64,000 nt of DNA from the NCBI GenBank assembly GCA_900314595.1, contig OMVW01000002.1, positions 120,552 to 184,551 of the forward strand. Reading direction: 5' to 3'. The position numbers were made by a program, and so were the translations under genes. A model generated the notes under the pieces. That model made no database searches and was not told where the DNA came from. It saw only the letters and a list, made by a program, of their open reading frames with translations. This stretch comes from an uncultured Dialister sp. (GTDB taxonomy: Bacteria; Bacillota; Negativicutes; Veillonellales; Dialisteraceae). Shown here in pieces: positions 8,572 through 17,246 of the stretch (position 1 is its first letter; each line of letters starts with the position of its first letter).

Positions 8572-10100
8572 CAAAAATTGCAAAAAGAGTTATGTTTCAG
8601 GGAACCAGTTCCCATGTCGGCAAGAGTATCCTGACGACTGCATTCTGCCGTATCCTTGCTCAGGATGGTTATAAAACGGCACCGTTCAAGGCGCAGAATA
8701 TGGCATTGAATTCTTATGTGACCTTATCGGGTGGGGAAATTGGACGCTCCACTGTGGCTCAGGCAGAAGCTGCGGGAACCCTTCCAATTGTCCAGATGAA
8801 TCCTGTCCTTTTAAAACCAACTGGTAATTCCTGCTCTCAGGTTATACTTCTGGGAGAGTCTGTTGGGAATTACAGCGCTTCCGAATATCAGAATAATTAC
8901 AGTCAGAAGGCCTGGGAGTCCGTTAAAACAAGCCTTGACTATATGGAAAGCCATTTCGATGCTATTGTCATCGAGGGGGCGGGGAGTCCGGCTGAAGTTA
9001 ATCTGAAAAAGAATGACATCGTGAATATGCGCATTGCTAAAGAATGCCGGGCGCCGGTGTTCCTGATAGCCGATATTGACAGAGGAGGCGCACTTGCATC
9101 CATAGTAGGGACTCTCGAGCTCCTTGACCCGGACGAACGCGAACTGGTAAAAGGTCTTGTTATCAACAAGTTTAGAGGGGATATTACTCTTCTTGAACCA
9201 GCCCTGACATTCCTTAAAGAAAAAACCGGTATTCCGGTCGTAGGTGTCATCCCCTATCTTGATAAACTTGGTATTGACGATGAAGATTCCGTTTCCCTTC
9301 AGGACCTTCCAAGTGACCACGTGATGCGCGATATACATATCGTGGTCATGCAGACTCCTAAGATCTCTAATTTTACTGATTTTGATGCCCTGAATCACGA
9401 ACCGGATGTTAATGTTCGTTTCGTACAGCAGGGAGATATGATTGGTGATCCGGATCTGATTCTTCTGCCGGGCAGTAAAAATACGACTGAAGATTTGTTA
9501 TATCTGAAAAGACAGGGCTATTCCAAAGAAATTCAAGAAATGGCGGCGAAAGGAGTGCCGGTTATTGGCATCTGCGGCGGCTTCCAGATGCTGGGAGAAA
9601 AAGTCTGCGATCCGCTTCATGTAGAAAGCAATAATGATGAAGTTGATGGTCTTGGCCTTCTGCCTTATGTAACTTCCATGCATGGCAAAAAGAATACATA
9701 TCAGGTTACTTTTGATTGTGAATCTCTCCCATTCCTGGACATGGAATTTTCAGGAAAGGGTCTCAGAGGCTATGAAATCCATATGGGTGAAACGACTCTG
9801 GTACATCCCGCCCAGTCCCTGTTCCACATCGTTCAGCGCAGCCTGGATCAGGTCGATCTGAAAGATGGCTTTATTAATGAGGCACGTAATGTTTTTGGTA
9901 CGTATTGCCATGGCCTCTTTGATAATGATGAACTTCGCCGTGCCGTTATCAATGCGCTCCGCCGGAAAAAAGGGCTGAAAGACCTTCCTGTTCAATTTAA
10001 ATACAGGGCCTATAAGGAGGCAGAATTCGATCGTTTGGCCAAAACTGTAAGAAAGCACTTTAATATGGATAAATTTTATGAAATCCTGAGGAATGAATAA
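8568..10100 (+). CDS. cobQ: cobyric acid synthase
   Basis: 510 residues, typical for CobQ/CbiP. The N-terminal dethiobiotin-synthetase-like ATPase domain begins with FQGTSSHVGKS; the C-terminal class I glutamine amidotransferase domain carries the nucleophile motif GICGGFQMLG and the late histidine in TYCHGLFDN. It amidates four corrin side chains of adenosylcobyrinic acid diamide using glutamine and ATP. Overlaps cobU by 4 nt (ATGA) and cbiB by 8 nt, so translation is coupled. Confidence 0.95.
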   Translation: MTKIAKRVMFQGTSSHVGKSILTTAFCRILAQDGYKTAPFKAQNMALNSYVTLSGGEIGRSTVAQAEAAGTLPIVQMNPVLLKPTGNSCSQVILLGESVGNYSASEYQNNYSQKAWESVKTSLDYMESHFDAIVIEGAGSPAEVNLKKNDIVNMRIAKECRAPVFLIADIDRGGALASIVGTLELLDPDERELVKGLVINKFRGDITLLEPALTFLKEKTGIPVVGVIPYLDKLGIDDEDSVSLQDLPSDHVMRDIHIVVMQTPKISNFTDFDALNHEPDVNVRFVQQGDMIGDPDLILLPGSKNTTEDLLYLKRQGYSKEIQEMAAKGVPVIGICGGFQMLGEKVCDPLHVESNNDEVDGLGLLPYVTSMHGKKNTYQVTFDCESLPFLDMEFSGKGLRGYEIHMGETTLVHPAQSLFHIVQRSLDQVDLKDGFINEARNVFGTYCHGLFDNDELRRAVINALRRKKGLKDLPVQFKYRAYKEAEFDRLAKTVRKHFNMDKFYEILRNE

Positions 10101-11079
10101 TTTGGAAAGCTTGATACATTCTTCCTTCTGCGCCCTGATTCCCATTGTGGCACTGATCATTGATACGATTTGCGGAGATCCCCGGTCGGATTATCATCCG
10201 GTAGTGCTTATTGGCAGGCTGATTTCCTTCTATGAAGGACTATTTTATCCTGATCAGAAAAAATCTGATGAAAACATGTTCTTTCGTGGAATGATTACAG
10301 TTCTTCTTGTACTGTTCACGGTCGGGTTATTTACTTTCATTCTTGTTTACCTCGCTCGTTGGGGAGGAATCCTGATTTATGCGGCCGTCAGTGCTATTGT
10401 ATTGTATTTTACCATTACGCCAAGAGCCCTTGCTCGGGATGGCCTGGAAATATATGGACTTCTCAAAAAGGGAGATATTATTTCTGCCAGAAAACGGCTC
10501 AGCTGGATTGTGGGCAGAGATACCGAAAATCTCGATGAAAGTGATATCGCAAGGGGTACGGTAGAAACGATCGCGGAAAACACAACAGATGGTATTATCT
10601 CACCTCTTTTCTGGTATCTCTTCTTTGGCCCTGTCGGAGCTATGATATATCGAGCCGGAAATACGATGGATTCTATGCTTGGGTATAAGAATGAACGCTA
10701 TCTTTTCTTCGGGCGCTTTGCGGCCAGACTGGATGACGTACTGAATTATATTCCTGCAAGAATCACATTCTTGCTTTTTGTGGCTGCTGCTGCTCTTCTT
10801 AATCTGGATTGGAAAAATGCCAAATCGATAGGATTAAGGGATGCTCCGAAGCATCCTTCTCCCAACGGAGGCTATGCGGAGGCTACGGTTGCTGGTGCGC
10901 TCCATATCCGTCTTGGCGGATATAACTATTACGAAGGAAAACCTGAATTCCGGGAATACATGGGGGATCCAGATCGTGTCCTTAAGGCGGATCACATAAA
11001 AAAATCCATCCTTATGATGTATGTGGCTACTATTCTGTTTATTGTTATAGAATCAGTTCTTATATTTGCATTCTGGTGA
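10093..11079 (+). CDS. cbiB: adenosylcobinamide-phosphate synthase, membrane protein
   Basis: 328 residues with several hydrophobic segments, for example near residues 12-25, 70-110 and 205-230. Family motifs visible include DTICGDPRSDYHPVVLIG at the N-terminus, RGTVETIAENTTDGIISPLFW in the middle and PKHPSPNGGYAEATVAGAL late. CbiB (CobD of Pseudomonas) attaches the aminopropanol phosphate arm to cobyric acid. Starts within the end of cobQ. The aminopropanol phosphate would come from PduX and CobD encoded downstream. Confidence 0.94.
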   Translation: MNNLESLIHSSFCALIPIVALIIDTICGDPRSDYHPVVLIGRLISFYEGLFYPDQKKSDENMFFRGMITVLLVLFTVGLFTFILVYLARWGGILIYAAVSAIVLYFTITPRALARDGLEIYGLLKKGDIISARKRLSWIVGRDTENLDESDIARGTVETIAENTTDGIISPLFWYLFFGPVGAMIYRAGNTMDSMLGYKNERYLFFGRFAARLDDVLNYIPARITFLLFVAAAALLNLDWKNAKSIGLRDAPKHPSPNGGYAEATVAGALHIRLGGYNYYEGKPEFREYMGDPDRVLKADHIKKSILMMYVATILFIVIESVLIFAFW

Positions 11080-11083
11080 TTCA

Positions 11084-11836
11084 ATGAATTCTTTTCTTGT
11101 GGGACTTCAATTTTTAACCCGCATTCATTTATCAACACAAACAATCTGGAAGGATGAAGAGTTTGGGAAAAGCGTCATCTGGTTTCCTGTGTATGGATGG
11201 ATTATCGGGCTTTTCATGTGCCTGATTTATTTCCTTCTCCGGCCTCTGCAGGTACCTTACCTGACGGCGTTCCTGATTGTAATTGGCGAACTTTTTATTT
11301 CTGGTGGTACCCTTGCTGATGGTTTGATGGATTCTTCAGATGGGCTGTTTTCAGGCAGATCCAGGGAAAGAAGTCTCGAAATTATGAAAGACAGTCTGAT
11401 AGGCTCCTTTGGCATGCTGTCTATTATTATATTTATTTTTCTTTATACTCTCAGCCTTGGTTCCAATCAGGAATCCCTTTATCTGATATTGATTGCCTGT
11501 CCTGTCCTGGGGCGGTTGAATCTGGTCATAAGTATCTGCGAATATCCCTATGCCAGACCTTATGGCATGGGGAAGGCATTTGCTGCTTATCGTCCCCGGT
11601 TCGCAGTTCCACTTGCCACTGTCTTTGCATTAATTCCCGCTCTTTATTTCGGATTTATATATCTTCTCCTTGCTGGCGCCTCTCTTTTGCTGGGGCTCTA
11701 TTTAAACCGCTGGATTGTCGGAAAAATTGGCGGAACTACGGGAGACACCTATGGATTTGTGACTGAAGTTACGGAAGCTGTTCTTGCTCTTCTGTTTTTA
11801 TTGTTTACCAGGGGGAATCTATGGCGTATATTGTAA
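11084..11836 (+). CDS. cobS: adenosylcobinamide-GDP ribazoletransferase
   Basis: The ATG at 11084 is used because GGTGAT (11075-11080) precedes it and it gives the usual start MNSFLVGLQFLTRI; a TTG at 11066 inside cbiB is less likely. 250 residues, polytopic. The conserved acidic motif GGTLADGLMDSSDGLFSG (about residues 76-93) binds Mg and substrate. It joins adenosylcobinamide-GDP with alpha-ribazole (phosphate) at the membrane, making the complete cobamide. The end overlaps pduX by 16 nt. Confidence 0.94.
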   Translation: MNSFLVGLQFLTRIHLSTQTIWKDEEFGKSVIWFPVYGWIIGLFMCLIYFLLRPLQVPYLTAFLIVIGELFISGGTLADGLMDSSDGLFSGRSRERSLEIMKDSLIGSFGMLSIIIFIFLYTLSLGSNQESLYLILIACPVLGRLNLVISICEYPYARPYGMGKAFAAYRPRFAVPLATVFALIPALYFGFIYLLLAGASLLLGLYLNRWIVGKIGGTTGDTYGFVTEVTEAVLALLFLLFTRGNLWRIL

Positions 11837-12708
11837 GTTCACCGGGGTCATGCGGGGAATTTATCCAGGGCTATATGAATGGTTCCTCTTTTATGGTGAC
11901 TTGTCCAATTAACCGGTTTGCTTATGCTTTTGCTGATGAAAGGGGAAGTTTTGAAGTCCTTCCGGCCAAAGCGGAATCAGCAAAGATAAATACATTAAAA
12001 TATCTTGGCTGCCCTGATAAACAGGTTTCCATTTTATTAAAATCAACTATCCGGAAAGGTAAGGGGATGGCATCAAGCACTGCAGATATCAGTGCGGTGG
12101 CCCAGGCAGCGGCCCTGTGTTGTGGAAAATCATTATCGCCCCGTGAAATAGCAGATATTGCACTCGGTATTGAGCCAAGCGATGCAACTTTCTTTGAGGG
12201 GGTAGTCCAGTTCGATTATCGCGAGGGCCGTTTGATTCATGAACTTGGACATTGTCCTTCCCTTCAGATCCTGATATATGACTGCGGTGGGGAAATCGAT
12301 ACCATGCAGTTTAATTCCAGAAATGATTTAATTGATCTGCAGAAAAGCAACGAAAAGGATATCGCTCATGCGCTTGAGCTTTTTAAAATGGGTATTCGGG
12401 AAAACTCTATCGATCTTATTGGTAAGGCAGCAACTATAAGTGCTTTTGCGAATCAGAAAATTCTCTATAAAAAGCAACTTGATGATTTTTACAAATCAGG
12501 GATTTCTCTGGGAGGAAAAGGTGTCATTTGTGCCCACAGCGGTACAGTGCTTGGCCTGATACTTCCAATAACTGTAAATGCAGGGAGCATTCGTTCGGCG
12601 TTGGAATCTCGCATTGGGAACCGGATGCAGTTTCTTGATATCGTAGAAATTACCAATCAGGGAATGCAGTACAGAAAGGGCACTAGAAATGACTTTGACA
12701 AGTTATAG
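11821..12708 (+). CDS. pduX: GHMP kinase, PduX-type L-threonine kinase
   Basis: 295 residues. The N-terminus SPGSCGEFIQG and the nucleotide loop GKGMASSTADISA (about residues 80-92) place it in the GHMP kinase family, with closest resemblance to PduX. PduX makes L-threonine phosphate, which CobD then decarboxylates to aminopropanol phosphate. Its place between cobS and cobD, overlapping both (16 and 20 nt), supports the role. Substrate is inferred from family and context. Confidence 0.88.
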   Translation: MAYIVSSPGSCGEFIQGYMNGSSFMVTCPINRFAYAFADERGSFEVLPAKAESAKINTLKYLGCPDKQVSILLKSTIRKGKGMASSTADISAVAQAAALCCGKSLSPREIADIALGIEPSDATFFEGVVQFDYREGRLIHELGHCPSLQILIYDCGGEIDTMQFNSRNDLIDLQKSNEKDIAHALELFKMGIRENSIDLIGKAATISAFANQKILYKKQLDDFYKSGISLGGKGVICAHSGTVLGLILPITVNAGSIRSALESRIGNRMQFLDIVEITNQGMQYRKGTRNDFDKL

Positions 12709-13768
12709 ACATGGAGGCGAAGTTTTTTCATTTTCTCCGGAAGAACGTAATCGCATTTTAGATTTCAGCATTAATATCAATCCAATGGGCCTTTCTCCGA
12801 AGGGGAGAAAGGCTATAGAACGTTTCTGGGAAATTGAAACAACGAGATATCCTGATGTAGAGGCAAGAGATGTTACAGAATCTCTTTCGGAATGCTATCA
12901 TATTCCTTCCGGAATGATTGCCATTGGCAATGGGGCAACGGAACTGATGTATACGGTTCTGCATGTTTTAAAGCCGTCAAAAGTACTGGTACCGGCTCCC
13001 TCTTTCAGCGAGTACCGTTTATCAGCCATGGCTGCGTCAATTCCTGTAGAAACGTTCTACCTGATGGAATCTGAACAATTCCGTATTCCCGTGGAAAAAG
13101 TTATTTCAATGATGGAAAAACGATCTCTTCTCTATCTGGGGAACCCCAATAACCCTGATGGCAATCTGATCGATTCCTCTACTTTCAGGGCTCTTATGGA
13201 AGCTGCCGTTCAAAGAGATAGTTATGTGGTTATTGATGAATCCTTTATCGACTTCGTCGTAGGAGATGTTTCATTTCGAAGTTTTTGTTCTAAATATCCC
13301 AATCTGATCATCGTTATGTCCTTGACCAAATTTTATGCGGTCCCTGGACTCAGAATCGGCTGTTCTTTTGCGTCAGAAAATATCACGGCTCTGATAAAAA
13401 AGAGCCTGATTCCCTGGAATGTGAATGGTCCGGTCCAGCTGTATATGACCCATGCGGCCCGGGATCAGGAGTATATTCTGGAATCCAGGAAATTCTGCAG
13501 AGAGCAGCGGCAAGAATTTGTAAATCAATTATCTCATTTTCATGGGCTATTTATATATCCAGGGATGGTTAACTTTATTTTATGCCGGCTGACCGGGGAA
13601 ATCAGGGATTCCGGTGAACTGCAGAATTTCCTGTTTCCCTATAAAATCATGATCAGGCAGTGCGGGAATTATGATGGTCTGGACAATTCATTCTTTCGCC
13701 TTGCGGTCCGTAGAAAAAATGAAAATCACAAATTTATAGAAGCGCTGAGAAAGGTCTGGATAGAATGA
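12689..13768 (+). CDS. cobD: threonine-phosphate decarboxylase (PLP enzyme)
   Basis: 359 residues, fold type I aminotransferase class. The start YRHGGEVF and LDFSININPMGLSP match CobD and its HisC-like relatives. The PLP lysine is in SLTKFYAVPGLRIG, and YLGNPNNPDG is the substrate/cofactor asparagine motif. It makes (R)-1-amino-2-propanol O-2-phosphate for CbiB. HisC is the main alternative, but the cobamide neighbours decide for CobD. Overlaps cobC by 4 nt. Confidence 0.92.
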   Translation: MTLTSYRHGGEVFSFSPEERNRILDFSININPMGLSPKGRKAIERFWEIETTRYPDVEARDVTESLSECYHIPSGMIAIGNGATELMYTVLHVLKPSKVLVPAPSFSEYRLSAMAASIPVETFYLMESEQFRIPVEKVISMMEKRSLLYLGNPNNPDGNLIDSSTFRALMEAAVQRDSYVVIDESFIDFVVGDVSFRSFCSKYPNLIIVMSLTKFYAVPGLRIGCSFASENITALIKKSLIPWNVNGPVQLYMTHAARDQEYILESRKFCREQRQEFVNQLSHFHGLFIYPGMVNFILCRLTGEIRDSGELQNFLFPYKIMIRQCGNYDGLDNSFFRLAVRRKNENHKFIEALRKVWIE

Positions 13769-14418
13769 TTACTTTTTATTTCGTCCGCCATGGCGAAACG
13801 GTCTGGAACAAAGCTGGGAAATTTCAGGGACGGACTGATATCAGGCTGAGCGGTCTCGGGGAGGAGCAGGCTGAGAAAGCTGCTGAATGGTTAAAATTGA
13901 AGAAGCTTGATGGTATTGTTTCCAGCCCCCTGATCCGCGCGGCCCGGACTGCTGAGGCCATAGCAGAAAGACAGGGGCTAGCCGTCGAGTATGATTCCAA
14001 TCTGGTGGAATTATCCTTTGGTCAGTGGGAAGGAAAGACCTTTGATGAAATCAATTCCCAATGGCCGGGCATGATGGATGAAATGTTTCACAACCCCGGT
14101 AATATTGAACTTCCCGGCGGGGAATCTTTCAAGCAGTGTCAGGAAAGGTGCATGAAGACAATTGACCGGCTGATTTCCCTGGGTGATGAAAAGACTTATG
14201 CAATCGTTTCTCATGGCGCAGCACTTCGGACCATTATTTGCGGATTGATTCATATTCCTCTTGCCTGTTCCTGGAATCTGGCACTTTCCAATGCGTCCAT
14301 TACCGAAGTGCAGCATTATCCCGAAAATCTGAATGTATTAAACTCTCTTAATTTTACAGCCCATCTGGAGAAAAAAACCTTTGATTCCAAAGAGAAACAG
14401 CCCCAGATATTGAGGTAA
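13765..14418 (+). CDS. cobC: histidine phosphatase, probable alpha-ribazole phosphatase
   Basis: 217 residues of the phosphoglycerate-mutase-like histidine phosphatase family, with the catalytic FVRHGETVWN motif at residues 5-14, the second arginine in SSPLIRAARTAE, and the second histidine in VSHGAALR. As last gene of the cobamide cluster it most likely removes the phosphate from alpha-ribazole 5'-phosphate or adenosylcobalamin 5'-phosphate. Without the context it could be any broad phosphatase of this family. The C-terminal 30 residues are not part of the core fold. Confidence 0.82.
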   Translation: MITFYFVRHGETVWNKAGKFQGRTDIRLSGLGEEQAEKAAEWLKLKKLDGIVSSPLIRAARTAEAIAERQGLAVEYDSNLVELSFGQWEGKTFDEINSQWPGMMDEMFHNPGNIELPGGESFKQCQERCMKTIDRLISLGDEKTYAIVSHGAALRTIICGLIHIPLACSWNLALSNASITEVQHYPENLNVLNSLNFTAHLEKKTFDSKEKQPQILR

Positions 14419-14433
14419 TGAGCCCTTGTTTTC

Positions 14434-14462
14434 TAGACAAAACTCTTCGGATACTGTATTAT
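14434..14462 (+). promoter_or_regulatory. promoter of the pepP-efp gene series
   Basis: TAGACA (14434-14439), exactly 17 nt, TATTAT (14457-14462). The predicted start of transcription near 14469 lies downstream of the apparent ATG at 14466, which therefore cannot be the start of the next gene. Confidence 0.65.
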
Positions 14463-14489
14463 TAGATGAAAATGGAAGAGAGTGATTGC

Positions 14490-15545
14490 GTGATTGATTC
14501 AAATTTGATTTCTGACTTTCTCAGGGAACAGTGTGTAGATGCATTGTTTGTTCAGAAAGATGAAAACTGCCGTTACATCAGCGGATTCACCGGGTCAGAC
14601 AGTTATTTGCTCCTGACTCCCCACGATTTCTATATTTTGACGGACAGCCGCTACATAGAGCAGGCAAAAGTGGAAGCTCCTCGCTGTCAGGTAATTAATT
14701 ATAAAGGAAAACTGGCTGATTGTATTGCGGAACTTGCCAGAAAACATCATGTCCGGACACTGGGTATTGAATCTGTACTTTCCTACAAATTATATCTTTC
14801 CTTTGATGAGGCAATGGAGGATGTTCTTTTTGAATTTTGCCCGGTAGACGAGCTTCGGAGAATTAAATCTGAAGAAGAATTAGAACTGATTGCTAAAGCC
14901 TGTTCTATTTCCGATGAAGGCTTTAAAAATACGATTCCTTTTATCCGTCCCGGTGTTACGGAAAGGCAGCTCATGGCTATACTGGAGTGTGAGATGCTCA
15001 AAGCCGGCTCTGAGGGAAAATCTTTCGATACAATTGTGGCTTCCGGAGAGCGCGGAGCGTATCCTCATGGTACGGCAACAGAAAAAATCATCAGGAATGG
15101 GGAACTTGTTACTTTTGACTTTGGCGCGATTTATAAAGGTTACCATTCCGATATTACCCGTACCGTTTCGATAGGCAATATTTCCGGCCGCCAGCGTTAT
15201 CTGTATGACAGCGTTCTTGGATGCGTTGAATTTATGGAAGGCATTCTGAAGGCGGGCTGCCGGGCTTGTGATGCAGACGCTGCAGCCAGGGACTATCTGA
15301 AAAGGTATGAACTGGACACTTATTTTATCCATGCGCTTGGTCACAGCGTAGGTCTTGAAATTCATGAATCTCCGGTGCTGGCAGCCCGGGATTCCTCTGT
15401 CCTTCAATGCAACATGACCGAAACTATTGAACCGGGGGTATATATCCCCGGAACTGGTGGAGTCCGTATCGAAGATACGGTGGTAATAAAACAGAATGGT
15501 ATTTCCATTCTCACACAATTTCCCAAAACATTTTTAAAATTTTAG
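14490..15545 (+). CDS. M24 family Xaa-Pro aminopeptidase-like protein
   Basis: The GTG at 14490 is chosen: GGAAGAGAG lies just before it, while the in-frame ATG at 14466 is inside the promoter. 351 residues. The N-terminal creatinase domain has YISGFTGSDSYLLLTPHDFYILTDSRY pieces, and the C-terminal pita-bread domain has the metal ligands in VTFDFGAIYKGYHSDITRT, HALGHSVGLEIHE and EPGVYIPGTGGVRIED. The protein removes N-terminal residues before proline. Located just before efp, a common Firmicutes arrangement. Confidence 0.92.
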   Translation: MIDSNLISDFLREQCVDALFVQKDENCRYISGFTGSDSYLLLTPHDFYILTDSRYIEQAKVEAPRCQVINYKGKLADCIAELARKHHVRTLGIESVLSYKLYLSFDEAMEDVLFEFCPVDELRRIKSEEELELIAKACSISDEGFKNTIPFIRPGVTERQLMAILECEMLKAGSEGKSFDTIVASGERGAYPHGTATEKIIRNGELVTFDFGAIYKGYHSDITRTVSIGNISGRQRYLYDSVLGCVEFMEGILKAGCRACDADAAARDYLKRYELDTYFIHALGHSVGLEIHESPVLAARDSSVLQCNMTETIEPGVYIPGTGGVRIEDTVVIKQNGISILTQFPKTFLKF

Positions 15546-15561
15546 CAGGAGGAAAATTTAA

Positions 15562-16122
15562 ATGATTTCTAGTAATGATTTACGCCCGGGTCTTACCGTT
15601 GAACTTGATGGCCAGGTTTGGCAGTGCATCGAATTTCTGCATGTAAAACCAGGCAAAGGTGCTGCTTTTGTTCGTGCAAAACTTAAGAATCTTCAGACCG
15701 GTTCCGTAGTGGAGCGTAAATTCAATGCAGGTATCAAACTGCAGCCGGCCACTGTGGAACGTAAGCCGATGCAGTACCTCTATGAAGCAGATGGTTCTTA
15801 CTGCTTTATGGATAGCGAAACCTTTGAACAGATTATGTTGAACAAGGAAGAACTTGGTGACAAGATTAATTTCCTCAAGGAAGAAATGGAATGCACTGTT
15901 ATGTTCTTCAATGGAAAAATTATCGGTGTGGATATCCCGAATTCCGTAGAACTGAAGGTAGTTGAAACAGAACCTGGCATTCGCGGAGATACTGCGACCG
16001 GCGGTTCCAAACCGGCAACTATGGAAACCGGCTATATCGTTTCTGTTCCGCTTTTCATCAATCAGGGCGAAGTTCTTCGCATTGATACCCGTACCGGCGC
16101 TTATATTGAACGTGTAAAGTGA
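15562..16122 (+). CDS. efp: translation elongation factor P
   Basis: 186 residues, three OB-type beta domains as usual for EF-P. The tip lysine that is modified in many bacteria is K32 in PGKGAAF. EF-P relieves ribosome stalling at proline runs. AGGAGG lies 7 nt before the ATG. Follows the prolyl peptidase gene by 16 nt and is probably on the same message. Confidence 0.96.
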   Translation: MISSNDLRPGLTVELDGQVWQCIEFLHVKPGKGAAFVRAKLKNLQTGSVVERKFNAGIKLQPATVERKPMQYLYEADGSYCFMDSETFEQIMLNKEELGDKINFLKEEMECTVMFFNGKIIGVDIPNSVELKVVETEPGIRGDTATGGSKPATMETGYIVSVPLFINQGEVLRIDTRTGAYIERVK

Positions 16123-16136
16123 GTTTTTGAACACTT

Positions 16137-16496
16137 ATGGAGACTGCAGAAGTTACCAATGAACTGGGAAAAATCCGCATTTCTGATCATGTGATCGCAG
16201 TTAACGCACGGAATGCAGCATTAAAAGTTCCAGGCATTGCAGGCATGGGTGAGAGTATTTTCCATAGTTTTTCTTCTGTGATCAGTGATGATATTACAGA
16301 AGGGGTCCATGTAGGAATTAAAGAAAATACTGCGGTTATTGATCTTTATGTCTGTGTCAGGTATGGCGATCGCATTCCTGCCATAGCTTTGCGGCTTCAG
16401 GAAGCGGTAAAAGAAAGCATTGCCGATTATCTTGGCGTTAAGACTTCAGCTGTCAATGTCAATGTTTCCGAAATTATTTTCGATAAGGAAAAATAA
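16137..16496 (+). CDS. Asp23/Gls24 family envelope stress protein
   Basis: 119 residues. The pattern IRISDHVIAVNARNAALKVPGIAG followed by DLYVCVRYGDRIPAIALRLQEAVKESIADYLGVKTSAVNVNVSEI is typical of Asp23/Gls24 proteins (YqhY group when located by nusB). No membrane segment is present. YqhY has been linked to control of acetyl-CoA carboxylase in Bacillus; I infer nothing more specific. Followed directly by a second, more divergent member. Confidence 0.88.
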   Translation: METAEVTNELGKIRISDHVIAVNARNAALKVPGIAGMGESIFHSFSSVISDDITEGVHVGIKENTAVIDLYVCVRYGDRIPAIALRLQEAVKESIADYLGVKTSAVNVNVSEIIFDKEK

Positions 16497-16497
16497 T

Positions 16498-16845
16498 ATG
16501 GCTCAGGATGAAACGATTGTCATTGTACCGGAAGAAGAAATTTACGAAAAGATAGAAAAGGCGGTACTTGCCATACCTGAGGTCTCCCGCTTTACGGCCG
16601 ATGGTTTTCAGGATTTAATGAAAGGCATAGGACAGGCACTCGGTTTTCGTGGACATATAGGGCTATTGATTCGCAGGAGTCGTAAAAAGGGCATTAAAGT
16701 GGATTTGTCACTGGCTCTTCATAAAGGCTGCCGCGTACATGAAACTGCCCGTTATGTCCAGATGGTTGTTAAAAATCTCCTGGTTTCGGTGACAGATGAA
16801 AATATCTATGCTATCGATGTTACTGTTACGGATATTATTGACTAA
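16498..16845 (+). CDS. second Asp23/Gls24-like protein
   Basis: The ATG at 16498 follows the previous stop by one base; the longer frame from 16420 would lie inside that gene. 115 residues. The C-terminal half (VDLSLALHKGCRVHETARYVQMVVKNLL then AIDVTVTDIID) has the Asp23 pattern, while the N-terminal half (ETIVIVPEEEIYEKIEKAVLAIPEVSRFTADGF) is more variable. Probably a diverged tandem paralogue; function unknown. Confidence 0.75.
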   Translation: MAQDETIVIVPEEEIYEKIEKAVLAIPEVSRFTADGFQDLMKGIGQALGFRGHIGLLIRRSRKKGIKVDLSLALHKGCRVHETARYVQMVVKNLLVSVTDENIYAIDVTVTDIID

Positions 16846-16856
16846 ATGAGGTATCT

Positions 16857-17246
16857 ATGAGCAGAAGAAGTGCCAGAGAGTATGCTTTACAGGTTTTATA
16901 TTCCCGGGAATTGAACCCGGATACGGAAGCTATAGATTCAAGTGCGCTCAAATTGTCCGATAAAGATAAAGCTTTTGCTGATGCTCTTATCAAATCTGTC
17001 GCTGAGCACGAGGAAATTGATGAATTGATTGGAAGTCATCTCAAGAACTGGTCATTAAGCCAATTGAATGTGGTGGATAAAAGTATTTTAAAGCTTGCTG
17101 TTGCTGAATACTTTTATATGCAGGATATCCGCTCAGATCGAAATGTCATCATCAATGAGGCTGTAGAAATGGGAAAGCTTTATGGAGGAGATTCATCCTA
17201 TCGGTTTATCAACGGCGTTTTAAATCAGGTTATGAAAGGGAAATAA
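16857..17246 (+). CDS. nusB: transcription antitermination protein NusB
   Basis: 129 residues, all-helical. Conserved NusB features are SRRSAREYALQVLYS at the N-terminus, LKNWSLSQLNVVDKSILKLAVAEY and NEAVEMGKLYGGDSSYRFINGVLNQV at the C-terminus. NusB with NusE (S10) binds boxA RNA and promotes rRNA antitermination. The stop overlaps the next gene's ATG (TAATG). Confidence 0.95.
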   Translation: MSRRSAREYALQVLYSRELNPDTEAIDSSALKLSDKDKAFADALIKSVAEHEEIDELIGSHLKNWSLSQLNVVDKSILKLAVAEYFYMQDIRSDRNVIINEAVEMGKLYGGDSSYRFINGVLNQVMKGK

